Source: Planctomycetota bacterium (GTDB taxonomy: Bacteria > Planctomycetota > Planctomycetia > Pirellulales > Lacipirellulaceae). From it: 12,424 nucleotides of DNA. Where the stretch lies: positions 1 through 12,424 of the forward strand of contig JAJRUA010000371.1 in the NCBI GenBank assembly GCA_024278035.1. The letters run 5' to 3'. Shown here in pieces: positions 6,996-12,424 of the stretch; positions within the stretch are counted from its first letter, which is position 1, and every line of letters starts with the position of its first letter. The notes beneath the pieces were generated by a model that was not told where the DNA came from, did not search any database, and saw only the letters and a program-made list of their open reading frames with translations. A program made the translations under genes and the position numbers.

Positions 6996-7640
6996 ATGCC
7001 AATGCGTTTTGCTCTTGCCCTTACCGTGGCCTTGCTGCTTTCCGGCCAGGGATTGGCCCAACTCTCCCAAGCGGCTAGCCCTGAGTGGGAATGTCTGTTC
7101 AACGGCAAGGATCTTACCGGATGGAAAAGCATTGGCAACGAAAGCTGGACGGTCAAGGAAGGGGTGATTTTTGGCGAAGGGGTCACCCAGGAGTACGGGT
7201 ATCTAGCAACGGAAAAGGAGTACAAAGACTTTCATCTTTCGCTTCGGTTCAAGTGCGATGCGGATGGCAACAGTGGCGTTTACTTCCATACCACCTTTGC
7301 CCCGGGAACGACCTCCGTTACTGAGGGGCGGCAAATCGAGATTGCTCGAACGATCGGCCATCACACGGGCGGCGTTTATGGCGATGGTAAAGGCTGGATC
7401 GTTTGGCCTGCCCCTGAACTAGAAACCGTTATTCGGCCCGATGATTGGAACGAGATGCTTATCCGAGTGGAAGGGAATCGTTACGTTGTCTACCTCAACG
7501 GCGTGCCGATGATCGATTACACCTACCCCTCGCCCACCGCAACGGAAGGCGTGATCGCCCTGCAGCTCCACTCGGGCGGCAAAGGCCGGATGCGTTTCAA
7601 AGACATTTGGATTCGCGATTTTTCGGATAGCTCTAACTAA
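6996..7640 (+). CDS. secreted DUF1080 (3-keto-disaccharide hydrolase-like) protein
   Basis: The 214-aa product starts at an ATG with GAGGA (6984-6988) seven bases upstream. Residues 1-21 are a signal peptide (hydrophobic run ALALTVALLL, cleavage near GLA-Q), so it is exported. The mature protein is one DUF1080 domain, a LamG/concanavalin-like beta-sandwich. It opens with WECLFNGKDLTGWKS and has the family's central NSGVYFHT motif. It closes with GVIALQLHSGGKGRMRFKDIWIRDF, where family members usually have QxHgg...v.fRNI.i. Planctomycetes carry many paralogues. Some family members are described as 3-keto-disaccharide hydrolases, and the domain often sits beside sugar oxidoreductases; no such neighbour is present here. 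The substrate is therefore unknown. It is preceded by the secA 3' hairpin and is probably a separate unit. Confidence 0.88.
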   Translation: MPMRFALALTVALLLSGQGLAQLSQAASPEWECLFNGKDLTGWKSIGNESWTVKEGVIFGEGVTQEYGYLATEKEYKDFHLSLRFKCDADGNSGVYFHTTFAPGTTSVTEGRQIEIARTIGHHTGGVYGDGKGWIVWPAPELETVIRPDDWNEMLIRVEGNRYVVYLNGVPMIDYTYPSPTATEGVIALQLHSGGKGRMRFKDIWIRDFSDSSN

Positions 7641-7817
7641 AAAGCCCCTTCCTGCATGGGGAAAGGCTCCCGCTTTCTTCCCCGGGATGTGTAGGAAGAG
7701 CCTCAGCAACAATGGGTTTATGGGGTGTGCGAGCCCAAAACGGGGCCGCCAACCGGCGGCTGACTCTCATATTGCCTTCCCACTAGGTTATATCCAGTTT
7801 CTGTTCATTTTAACGGG

Positions 7818-7846
7818 TTGTGTCATATTCTCGGGGCCGATAGACT
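7818..7846 (+). promoter_or_regulatory. possible promoter of the rplM-rpsI operon
   Basis: TTGTGT (7818-7823) and TAGACT (7841-7846) are separated by 17 bases. The -35 matches consensus at three positions and the -10 at four. The start site would lie about 95 bases before the rplM ATG. The context fits, since an operon begins here, but the match is weak. Confidence 0.3.
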
Positions 7847-7918
7847 GCGGGACTCATTGCCCTGCGTCGATCTCGACTAAGGTGGCAGTGAAAGACCTAC
7901 CGAAAGACACCGATCCCC

Positions 7919-7944
7919 CCCGACATTAGACATCCCGACATTAG
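7919..7944 (+). repeat. 11-bp direct repeat next to the rplM start
   Basis: cccgacattag occurs at 7919-7929 and again at 7934-7944, a 15-bp period, with the second copy ending two bases before the rplM ATG. It occupies the place where a Shine-Dalgarno sequence would be, and none is present. Confidence 0.6.
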
Positions 7945-7946
7945 CT

Positions 7947-8408
7947 ATGAGCACGATTACTCGCCCTCACCAACGCACCACGATGGCCAAATTGGCTGAG
8001 GTGGACCCTCAGTGGATTCTTGTCGATGGCACGGACAAGATCGTTGGCCGTCTGGCGACGGAGATCGCCACGATTCTGATGGGCAAGCACCGCCCTACTT
8101 ATACGCCACACGTTGATACGGGTGACTACATCGTTGTCGTCAATTGTGAAAAAGTAAAATTCACCGGCAAAAAGTGGGAACAAAAGACCTACGCTTGGTA
8201 CACCGGTTACCCGCGCCAACGGACGATCAATGCTGAGACGCGTCTTGAGCGTCGTCCGGAGCTGATCCTCAAGGAAGCCGTCCGCCGAATGCTCCCCAAA
8301 AGCAAGCTCGGAACGAAAATGCTTGAGAAGCTCAAACTGCACGTTGGACCGAACCACGATCACCAAGCTCAACAGCCGGTCGAAATGGATCTCGGCGTCG
8401 TTAAGTGA
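7947..8408 (+). CDS. rplM: 50S ribosomal protein L13
   Basis: L13 is an early-assembling protein of the large subunit that binds 23S rRNA. The 153-aa product shows the family signatures GRLATEIA, KHRPTYTPHVDTGDYIVVVN, the TGYPRQR segment (commonly TGYPGG), EKAV-like KEAVRRMLPKSKLG and the end segment KLKLHVGPNHDHQAQQP. E. coli L13 is 142 aa. The usual N-terminus K-T-F-x-A-K-P-x-E-V aligns with RTTMAKLAEV, so the inner ATG at 7983 falls inside the conserved region and the ATG at 7947 is preferred. There is no Shine-Dalgarno sequence before either. It is followed 93 bp later by rpsI, the conserved L13-S9 pairing, almost certainly one operon. Confidence 0.97.
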   Translation: MSTITRPHQRTTMAKLAEVDPQWILVDGTDKIVGRLATEIATILMGKHRPTYTPHVDTGDYIVVVNCEKVKFTGKKWEQKTYAWYTGYPRQRTINAETRLERRPELILKEAVRRMLPKSKLGTKMLEKLKLHVGPNHDHQAQQPVEMDLGVVK

Positions 8409-8447
8409 TATAAGCAGTGATACTAGTTAAGTCATACATCCCTACGA

Positions 8448-8469
8448 GTAACGGTTAACCAATCGTTAC
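8448..8469 (+). other. small hairpin between rplM and rpsI
   Basis: gtaacg (8448-8453) pairs with cgttac (8464-8469) around a 10-base loop containing the palindrome ggttaacc. It lies about 30 bases before the rpsI start and has no T-tract. It may be a leader or processing structure, and it is short enough to be chance. Confidence 0.3.
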
Positions 8470-8501
8470 GGCTAACAACAAAAATCTACGGTTGCTTCCC
8501 T

Positions 8502-8903
8502 ATGCCCGCTGAAAAAACGATTGACGCCCTTGGTACGGGCCGACGCAAGACGAGCGTCGCCCGAGTTCGTATCCGCTCTGGCTCAGGGAAGATCACGATC
8601 AACAAGAAACCGATGGAAGAGTACTTTACAACGCAACAGTGCAAGAATGCCGTAATGGCTCCGCTTGACCACTGCGAGGTTAGCTCATCGGTCGATATTA
8701 TCATCTTGGTCCACGGTGGCGGCCCGACGGGACAAGCGGGTGCTTGCATGCAGGGAATCGCCCGTGCCTTGGTCAAGCATGACAGTGAACTGGACGAAAA
8801 ACTTCGTGAGAAGGACTTCCTCACCCGTGACTCACGCATGAAGGAACGGAAGAAGCCCGGCCTGCGTGGTGCCCGCCGTGGACGCCAATTCTCGAAGCGT
8901 TAA
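8502..8903 (+). CDS. rpsI: 30S ribosomal protein S9
   Basis: S9 sits in the head of the small subunit, and its C-terminal tail reaches the P-site tRNA. The 133-aa product has the signature GTGRRKTSVARVRI, the central GGGPTGQAGA motif with GIARAL after it, and the basic C-terminal end GLRGARRGRQFSKR, whose final S-K-R is the conserved tRNA-contacting tail. Its length is close to the usual 130. The ATG at 8502 is the only sensible start; the upstream bases gttgccttccc-like are pyrimidine-rich with no Shine-Dalgarno sequence. It is the second gene of the L13-S9 operon, which ends at the terminator at 8934-8962. Confidence 0.97.
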   Translation: MPAEKTIDALGTGRRKTSVARVRIRSGSGKITINKKPMEEYFTTQQCKNAVMAPLDHCEVSSSVDIIILVHGGGPTGQAGACMQGIARALVKHDSELDEKLREKDFLTRDSRMKERKKPGLRGARRGRQFSKR

Positions 8904-8933
8904 TCAACTCAACACGATCAATCGAACCCAAAG

Positions 8934-8962
8934 CGCCCGCCTACCCCGGCGGGTGTTTTTTT
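8934..8962 (+). terminator. rho-independent terminator of rplM-rpsI
   Basis: The stem cgcccgcc (8934-8941) pairs with ggcgggtg (8948-8955), eight pairs including one G-U, with a six-base loop. Seven T follow directly (8956-8962). It lies 30 bp after the rpsI stop, between rpsI and the convergent phosphatase gene. Confidence 0.92.
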
Positions 8963-8999
8963 ATGCCGCCCTATCTTCACTTCCCTACTTGTCGTTTCT

Positions 9000-10586
9000 C
9001 TACTTGCCCGGCGCATCGCCTACCGCGGCGAAGTAGACGGGGCGGTTGAAGACCCGTTCGAAAAGAGCGACTTTTCTTCGGGCGGCCCAGAGATCGACTT
9101 CGGCGTCGCCCGTGGTTCGGACCGTGATCTCGACGCGGTCGTCGGTCACGTTCACACGCAGGTCGCGCACTTGTTGCTGGTGCGTTCGATCAAGGGCAAA
9201 CGCTAAACGTAACAAGGCGGCCATCTTAGCCACGCGGTCTTGGTCCTTGTCCGATAGCACGGCGAAGTTGCTATGCTTTCCCTTAGGGCGGGCACCACGG
9301 TGATAGCGGGCGATGTTGGCAACGAGCCGCAGTTCGTCGCGCTCGAAGCCGGGGAGATCGCTGTTAAGGATCAGTTGGTAACTATGCTTGTGGTGCTTGT
9401 CGAAGTTAATCAGATAGCCAACGTTCGCTAGCAGGGCCGCCATTTCGATCAACGAGCGATCCGCCAGGTCCATGCCCAGCGATTGAGCAACCTCCTCAAG
9501 CAATTTCCCGGCAATCCAACCGACCTGTCGCGCATGGGCCAGATCGGTTCCACATCGCTCAGCAAATCGTTCGACGGCCTGAAGTCTTTGCTCGGGTGTT
9601 GTTGATTTCGTGGACTCGCCCGGTTTTTGGGTCATGGTCAGCAGCAGGCCATCCCGGACGCCCCCCGTGTGGATTTGGACGACGTTCACTTTTAAGTGGC
9701 GTAAAATTCGCTCAATGACAATCAGCCCGGCGACAATGATGTCCGCCCGTCGGGGATTGAGACCGGCCACCTTTTTTCGCTCTTCGAGCGTCATTTGTGC
9801 CAAGTGGGTAATCAAGTGCCGGACCGTCGCGCGATTCGCCCGGTAACCGCGTAGAGAAAACTCCTCAGGCGATTTCTCACGGGCGATCAACATCGAAGCA
9901 AGCGCCGTGAAAGTGCCCCCTGCGCCGTAAAGCATCGAAGGAACAAACGCTGGCTTGCGAGCCCGCTTTTTGAGTTCTGTGTTGATGTACCGATGGGCTT
10001 TGGCAATCGACCTAGGGCTGCACTTGTCGCCAAGGCCACATGCCTCGGTCACTCGCACGGCGCCCAGACGTGTCGTGTAAACCTCATCGACAATACCGGA
10101 GGAAGCGAGAAGGATTTCGGTACTGCCGCCGCCAATATCCGCGATGGCGACTTGCTTGCTCGCCACATCGAACGCACGAGCGACACTCAGAAAGCTGAGT
10201 CGCCCCTCCTCTCGGGCCGAGATGACTTCGACCGCTACGCCGGTCTCTTCTTGAACACGTTGACAAAACTCGGGGCCGTTTTTTGCGTCGCGTACGGCGC
10301 TGGTAGCAATCGCCCGAATGGCTCGGACACCGAAACCACGCGCCATCGTTACGAAGCTCCGCAACGCCGTGACCGAGGCATCCATCGCCTCATGCTCTAG
10401 CTCTCCGGTCCGAGAAAGCGACGACGCCAGTCGTGTGTTCTCTCGCTCTTCGTCAAGAACACGATAACCGTCCGCCGATTGTTCGGCAACAACGACCCGT
10501 ACGCTGTTCGAGCCAATATCAATGGCCGCAATGCGGTCATTTTGTGAGGGGACATCTTTCGGTGGAGAGTCGGTCATAAAACGCAT
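9000..10586 (-). CDS. ppx: exopolyphosphatase / pppGpp phosphatase (Ppx/GppA family)
   Basis: These enzymes cut terminal phosphate from polyphosphate or convert pppGpp to ppGpp. The two activities cannot be separated by sequence here. The 528-aa product (E. coli Ppx 513) has the actin-like ATPase fold motifs: phosphate-1 AAIDIGSNSVRVVV (D23), ATSAVRDAKN, the catalytic-region EVISAREEGRLSFLSV, phosphate-2 IADIGGGSTEIL, and GAGGTFTALA. An HD-like helical domain follows, with HHKHSYQLI (398-406), then a C-terminal domain ending WAARRKVALFERVFNRPVYF. In the HD-like domain the usual His-Asp pair is replaced by A387-N388 (LANVGYL), so that metal site is probably lost. Two ATGs lie close together (10584-10586 and 10575-10577); neither has a Shine-Dalgarno sequence. 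A 109-nt inverted repeat ends 10 bp upstream. It converges on rpsI. Confidence 0.93.
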   Translation of the reverse strand: MRFMTDSPPKDVPSQNDRIAAIDIGSNSVRVVVAEQSADGYRVLDEERENTRLASSLSRTGELEHEAMDASVTALRSFVTMARGFGVRAIRAIATSAVRDAKNGPEFCQRVQEETGVAVEVISAREEGRLSFLSVARAFDVASKQVAIADIGGGSTEILLASSGIVDEVYTTRLGAVRVTEACGLGDKCSPRSIAKAHRYINTELKKRARKPAFVPSMLYGAGGTFTALASMLIAREKSPEEFSLRGYRANRATVRHLITHLAQMTLEERKKVAGLNPRRADIIVAGLIVIERILRHLKVNVVQIHTGGVRDGLLLTMTQKPGESTKSTTPEQRLQAVERFAERCGTDLAHARQVGWIAGKLLEEVAQSLGMDLADRSLIEMAALLANVGYLINFDKHHKHSYQLILNSDLPGFERDELRLVANIARYHRGARPKGKHSNFAVLSDKDQDRVAKMAALLRLAFALDRTHQQQVRDLRVNVTDDRVEITVRTTGDAEVDLWAARRKVALFERVFNRPVYFAAVGDAPGK

Positions 10587-10596
10587 TGTAATGGTA

Positions 10597-10705
10597 GGCG
10601 AGCCGTTGGTGTTAGTCGCCAGAGGTTCGGAACTCTGCGTAGGTAAAACTCCTGAAGAACGGCATCCGCTGCAAAACCTCCGGCGGCTGACGCCGACGGC
10701 TCGCC
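10597..10705. repeat. 109-nt imperfect inverted repeat next to ppx
   Basis: The arms 10597-10627 and 10675-10705 are 31 bases each and complementary except at five positions, all transitions. As + strand RNA, four of the five become G-U pairs and one is an A-C mismatch, so a long stem would form. As minus strand RNA, four are C-A mismatches. The spacer is 47 bases. The arms begin ggcgagccgt on both strands. It could be a small non-autonomous or REP-like intergenic element, or a leader hairpin of the ppx mRNA, since it ends 10 bp before the start codon. Confidence 0.75.
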
Positions 10706-10740
10706 ATTGAAACGATGCTGAGCTTTCAACTAGCGCCTAG

Positions 10741-10768
10741 CAACTCCCAACTAGCAACTCCCAACTAG
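10741..10768. repeat. 14-bp tandem repeat
   Basis: caactcccaactag occurs twice in perfect tandem (10741-10754 and 10755-10768). A degenerate copy precedes it (10727-10740, nine of fourteen matches) and a partial one follows. The period is not a multiple of three, in keeping with non-coding DNA. Confidence 0.8.
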
Positions 10769-11136
10769 CGACTCTTGCCAACGGTTTGCAAGGCTTACCA
10801 CGTTTGCAACCTTTGCCGGCTACCAAAAGCGTTCTTCCGCGATTGCTAGCGTTGGCTGTAAGTCGTTGCCCAGACGCCACTTGCGGATTGAATAGTGTTT
10901 TTGATTGCAATTCCAACGCTCTTTGGCACGGCGTCTGCATTAAGTCTCTTCCGTCGGAACGAAACGGCTACCGAGCGGGCTGGGCCAATGGCTCGCCAGT
11001 TTGGTTTTTTCGCCCGGTATAACCGCCCCTACGTGACTGTTTTGCTTTGAAGCCACCTCCAGCAGGCTTGAGCGACCACGCCCGGCGGCCCCTTATCCCG
11101 CTATCTCATCTATTCGGAACGTTAAGGAGCCCAATC

Positions 11137-11418
11137 ATGGTCGCTGTACGTAAGATTCGCTGTGTTGTTGTCGTCGCCCCTGCCGAAGTTGACGGCATGC
11201 TTCCTCATGACATGCCCCAAGCCAGCCCTCGCCGTTTTCGCCCAAGCGATTTGTTGCCCTGGAGCGACCCCTATATTCGTTCGCTTGTCGAACAGTTACA
11301 AGAAGAGGTTCGCACCGAAGTGGCCGAGGCGCGTGCCTCACGCATCGAAGAATTGCCGACAAGCGACCGCTGGAGCGAGTTTCAAGTCAAGCCGGTTGAT
11401 GGTTTGCCGCTCGATTGA
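11137..11418 (+). CDS. hypothetical protein, 93 aa
   Basis: I do not recognise the family. The ATG at 11137 is preceded by AGGAG (11125-11129) with a seven-base spacer, the best ribosome binding site in the window; the frame is open further upstream but has no comparable start. The protein opens with a basic then hydrophobic strand (VRKIRCVVVVAPAEVDG), has a Pro-rich middle (MPQASPRRFRPSDLLPWSDPYI), then a helix (IRSLVEQLQEEVRTEVAEAR) and an acidic tail ending in LPLD. There is no signal peptide or membrane segment, so it is presumably cytoplasmic. It stands alone between a divergent ppx and a convergent folC, with its own terminator at 11452-11485. The coding call is good; the function is unknown. 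Confidence 0.8.
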   Translation: MVAVRKIRCVVVVAPAEVDGMLPHDMPQASPRRFRPSDLLPWSDPYIRSLVEQLQEEVRTEVAEARASRIEELPTSDRWSEFQVKPVDGLPLD

Positions 11419-11451
11419 GCGAGAGCTTCTGAACCGCTGAATTAGCCCTCC

Positions 11452-11485
11452 ATTAGCCCCGGGTCATTGACCCGGGGCTAATTTT
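11452..11485 (+). terminator. terminator between the 93-aa gene and folC
   Basis: Arms 11452-11466 and 11468-11482 are perfectly complementary (15 bases each, core agccccgggtca), so a stem of about 13 pairs forms with a small loop. The T-run ends at 11485 on the + strand and overlaps the complement of the folC stop codon (11484-11486). It therefore terminates the 93-aa gene and lies exactly at the folC end, where it may work in both directions. Confidence 0.85.
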
Positions 11486-12424
11486 ATGTAACGAACCGTC
11501 GCACCTCGGCGGCGAGGAAGAGTGAACCGGTAACGACAACCGCTCCTTCGGTTCCCGCCAATTGTTGAGCCACATGAAAACCTTCGGTCGGGTCTTGTGT
11601 GATCGTTACGTTGCTATTGCGTACCAACTTTGCAAGCTGTTCAGGAATAATAGCTCGTGGATTTTTAACAAAGCGTGTCACCACGATGTAAGCAAAGTGG
11701 GGAATCAACGGTTCCATCACGGCGGCGGCGTCTTTGTCGTCGCTGATGGCAATGAGCAACACACGACGATCGGTCGGTGCCGGTTGGCAGAGCACGCCGA
11801 GCGCCTCTGCTAAGGCTTGAGCCGAAGCACCGTTGTGGGCGCCGTCGATGACGACGATTGGCTTCCCCTCGAACCGTTCCATACGGGCAGGCAGCTTGGC
11901 TGTGGCAACACCTTGCCGGCAGGCTTCAACCGGGATACTCCACCCACTGCCGGCCAACAGCCTGAGTACTGCAAGTGCGACAGCCGCATTGTCAGCCTGG
12001 GCGGAACCGGGCCTTGCGGGGCGAATGTTATCCACCCTTTGGTTCGGTTGGGAAAAACGCCAAGTGTCGCCCGTCGATTGCAAATCAAAATCTTGGCCAC
12101 GTCGATAGAAGGGCGAGTTACGCTCCTTCGCGATCTGCTCGATCACGTCCCCCGCTTCAAAATCGACCACACCACTCACGGTTGGAACGCTCGATTTGAT
12201 AATCCCGGCTTTTTCAGCGGCAATTTCGGGGAGCGTGTCGCCAAGCTGCCGCGTGTGGTCGAGGCTGATGCTCGTAATAACGGCCACTTCGGAAGAAACG
12301 ACGTTCGTCGAATCCAGCCGACCGCCGAGGCCTACTTCGAGCACGACGGCGTCGCAAGCTGCTTGCCCCCCATCCCCCGCAAACAGGGCCAGTGCCATAG
12401 CGGTCGTTAGGTCAAAGAAGGTAG
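11484..12424 (-). CDS. folC: folylpolyglutamate/dihydrofolate synthase FolC, N-terminus cut by the window edge
   Basis: FolC adds glutamate to folates and, in many bacteria, to dihydropteroate, using ATP in the cytoplasm; it is a Mur-ligase relative. The frame stays open through the right edge. Residues before the internal ATG at 12398 read TFFDLTTAMALALFA, matching the family's T-x-F-E-x-x-T-x-x-A-F segment, so the true start lies outside. Visible motifs are LEVGLGGRLDSTNVV, SISLDHTRQLGDTLPEIAAEKAGIIK (the EKAGIIK signature), VIDGAHN of the C-terminal ligase domain, and the closing VVVTGSLFLAAEVRRF. About 313 of roughly 430 residues are present; the Walker-type P-loop is beyond the edge. The gene converges on the 93-aa gene and shares its terminator. 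Confidence 0.95.
   Translation of the reverse strand, partial: TFFDLTTAMALALFAGDGGQAACDAVVLEVGLGGRLDSTNVVSSEVAVITSISLDHTRQLGDTLPEIAAEKAGIIKSSVPTVSGVVDFEAGDVIEQIAKERNSPFYRRGQDFDLQSTGDTWRFSQPNQRVDNIRPARPGSAQADNAAVALAVLRLLAGSGWSIPVEACRQGVATAKLPARMERFEGKPIVVIDGAHNGASAQALAEALGVLCQPAPTDRRVLLIAISDDKDAAAVMEPLIPHFAYIVVTRFVKNPRAIIPEQLAKLVRNSNVTITQDPTEGFHVAQQLAGTEGAVVVTGSLFLAAEVRRFVT

Larger units (their letters stand above)
7641..7946. other. non-coding gap upstream of rplM
   Basis: This gap of 306 bases contains a short GC hairpin (gccgcc 7745-7750 with ggcggc 7755-7760), a possible promoter at 7818-7846 and a direct repeat abutting the rplM start. No clean terminator for the DUF1080 gene is seen. 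A small open frame at 7687-7929 lacks a ribosome binding site and looks like chance. Confidence 0.55.
10587..11136. other. repeat-rich non-coding region between ppx and the 93-aa gene
   Basis: This 550-bp divergent gap has no supported gene. It holds the 109-nt inverted repeat (10597-10705), a 14-bp tandem repeat (10741-10768), and an 8-bp inverted repeat cagacgcc/ggcgtctg (10871-10878 and 10930-10937) with a 51-base spacer. Open frames here have no ribosome binding site and low-complexity products. Confidence 0.6.

Noticed and set aside
7687..7929. Plus-strand ORF of 80 aa between the DUF1080 gene and rplM
   Set aside because: No ribosome binding site, contains the intergenic hairpin, and its 3' part overlaps the candidate rplM promoter; it looks like chance.
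10871..10937. 8-bp inverted repeat cagacgcc/ggcgtctg
   Set aside because: Short arms with a 51-base spacer are expected by chance in several hundred bases, and no T-tract or gene signal is linked to it.
10786..11022. Plus-strand ORF of 78 aa in the ppx intergenic region
   Set aside because: No ribosome binding site and no domain pattern; it lies in repeat-rich non-coding DNA.

Overview
The window reads as chromosomal core DNA from a planctomycete, most likely of the Pirellula/Rhodopirellula type. This is inferred from three things: an oversized SecA (about 1225 residues against about 900 in E. coli), a secreted DUF1080 (3-keto-disaccharide hydrolase-like) protein, and ribosomal-protein genes without a Shine-Dalgarno sequence. 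No phage, transposase, integrase, CRISPR array, tRNA or rRNA is visible. This is mostly a housekeeping region, and I did not find a clear new multi-gene system.

Layout. Positions 1-224 hold the C-terminal end of a SNF2-family helicase (+), followed by a 12-bp tandem repeat. Positions 502-1029 encode an unrecognised secreted cysteine-containing protein (+), followed by two hairpins, the second a strong terminator. Positions 1249-2628 (-) encode an exported TPR protein. A roughly 510-bp non-coding divergent region separates it from secA (3140-6817, +). A hairpin follows secA, then the secreted DUF1080 protein (6996-7640, +). After a 306-bp gap come rplM (L13, 7947-8408) and rpsI (S9, 8502-8903), the usual L13-S9 pair, closed by a rho-independent terminator. 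A Ppx/GppA phosphatase (9000-10586, -) converges on them. The 550-bp gap beyond it is rich in repeats, including a 109-nt imperfect inverted repeat ending 10 nt before the ppx start. A 93-aa unrecognised gene (11137-11418, +) ends in a strong hairpin that it shares with the convergent folC (11484 to beyond the right edge, -).

Functional links. SecA drives Sec-dependent export, and three neighbours (the 175-aa protein, the TPR protein and the DUF1080 protein) carry signal peptides and would be its clients. L13 and S9 serve the ribosome, Ppx/GppA handles polyphosphate or pppGpp, and FolC handles folate. These are separate transcription units rather than one pathway.

The most interesting observation is inside SecA. 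A segment of about 300 residues (roughly 763-1068) before the helical-scaffold end seems to consist of five diverged copies of a ~40-residue helical module that E. coli SecA has once. Two of the copies are preceded by near-identical LEPxxGIxT motifs, which suggests duplication of a two-module unit. A second insertion of about 48 residues sits in the second motor domain.
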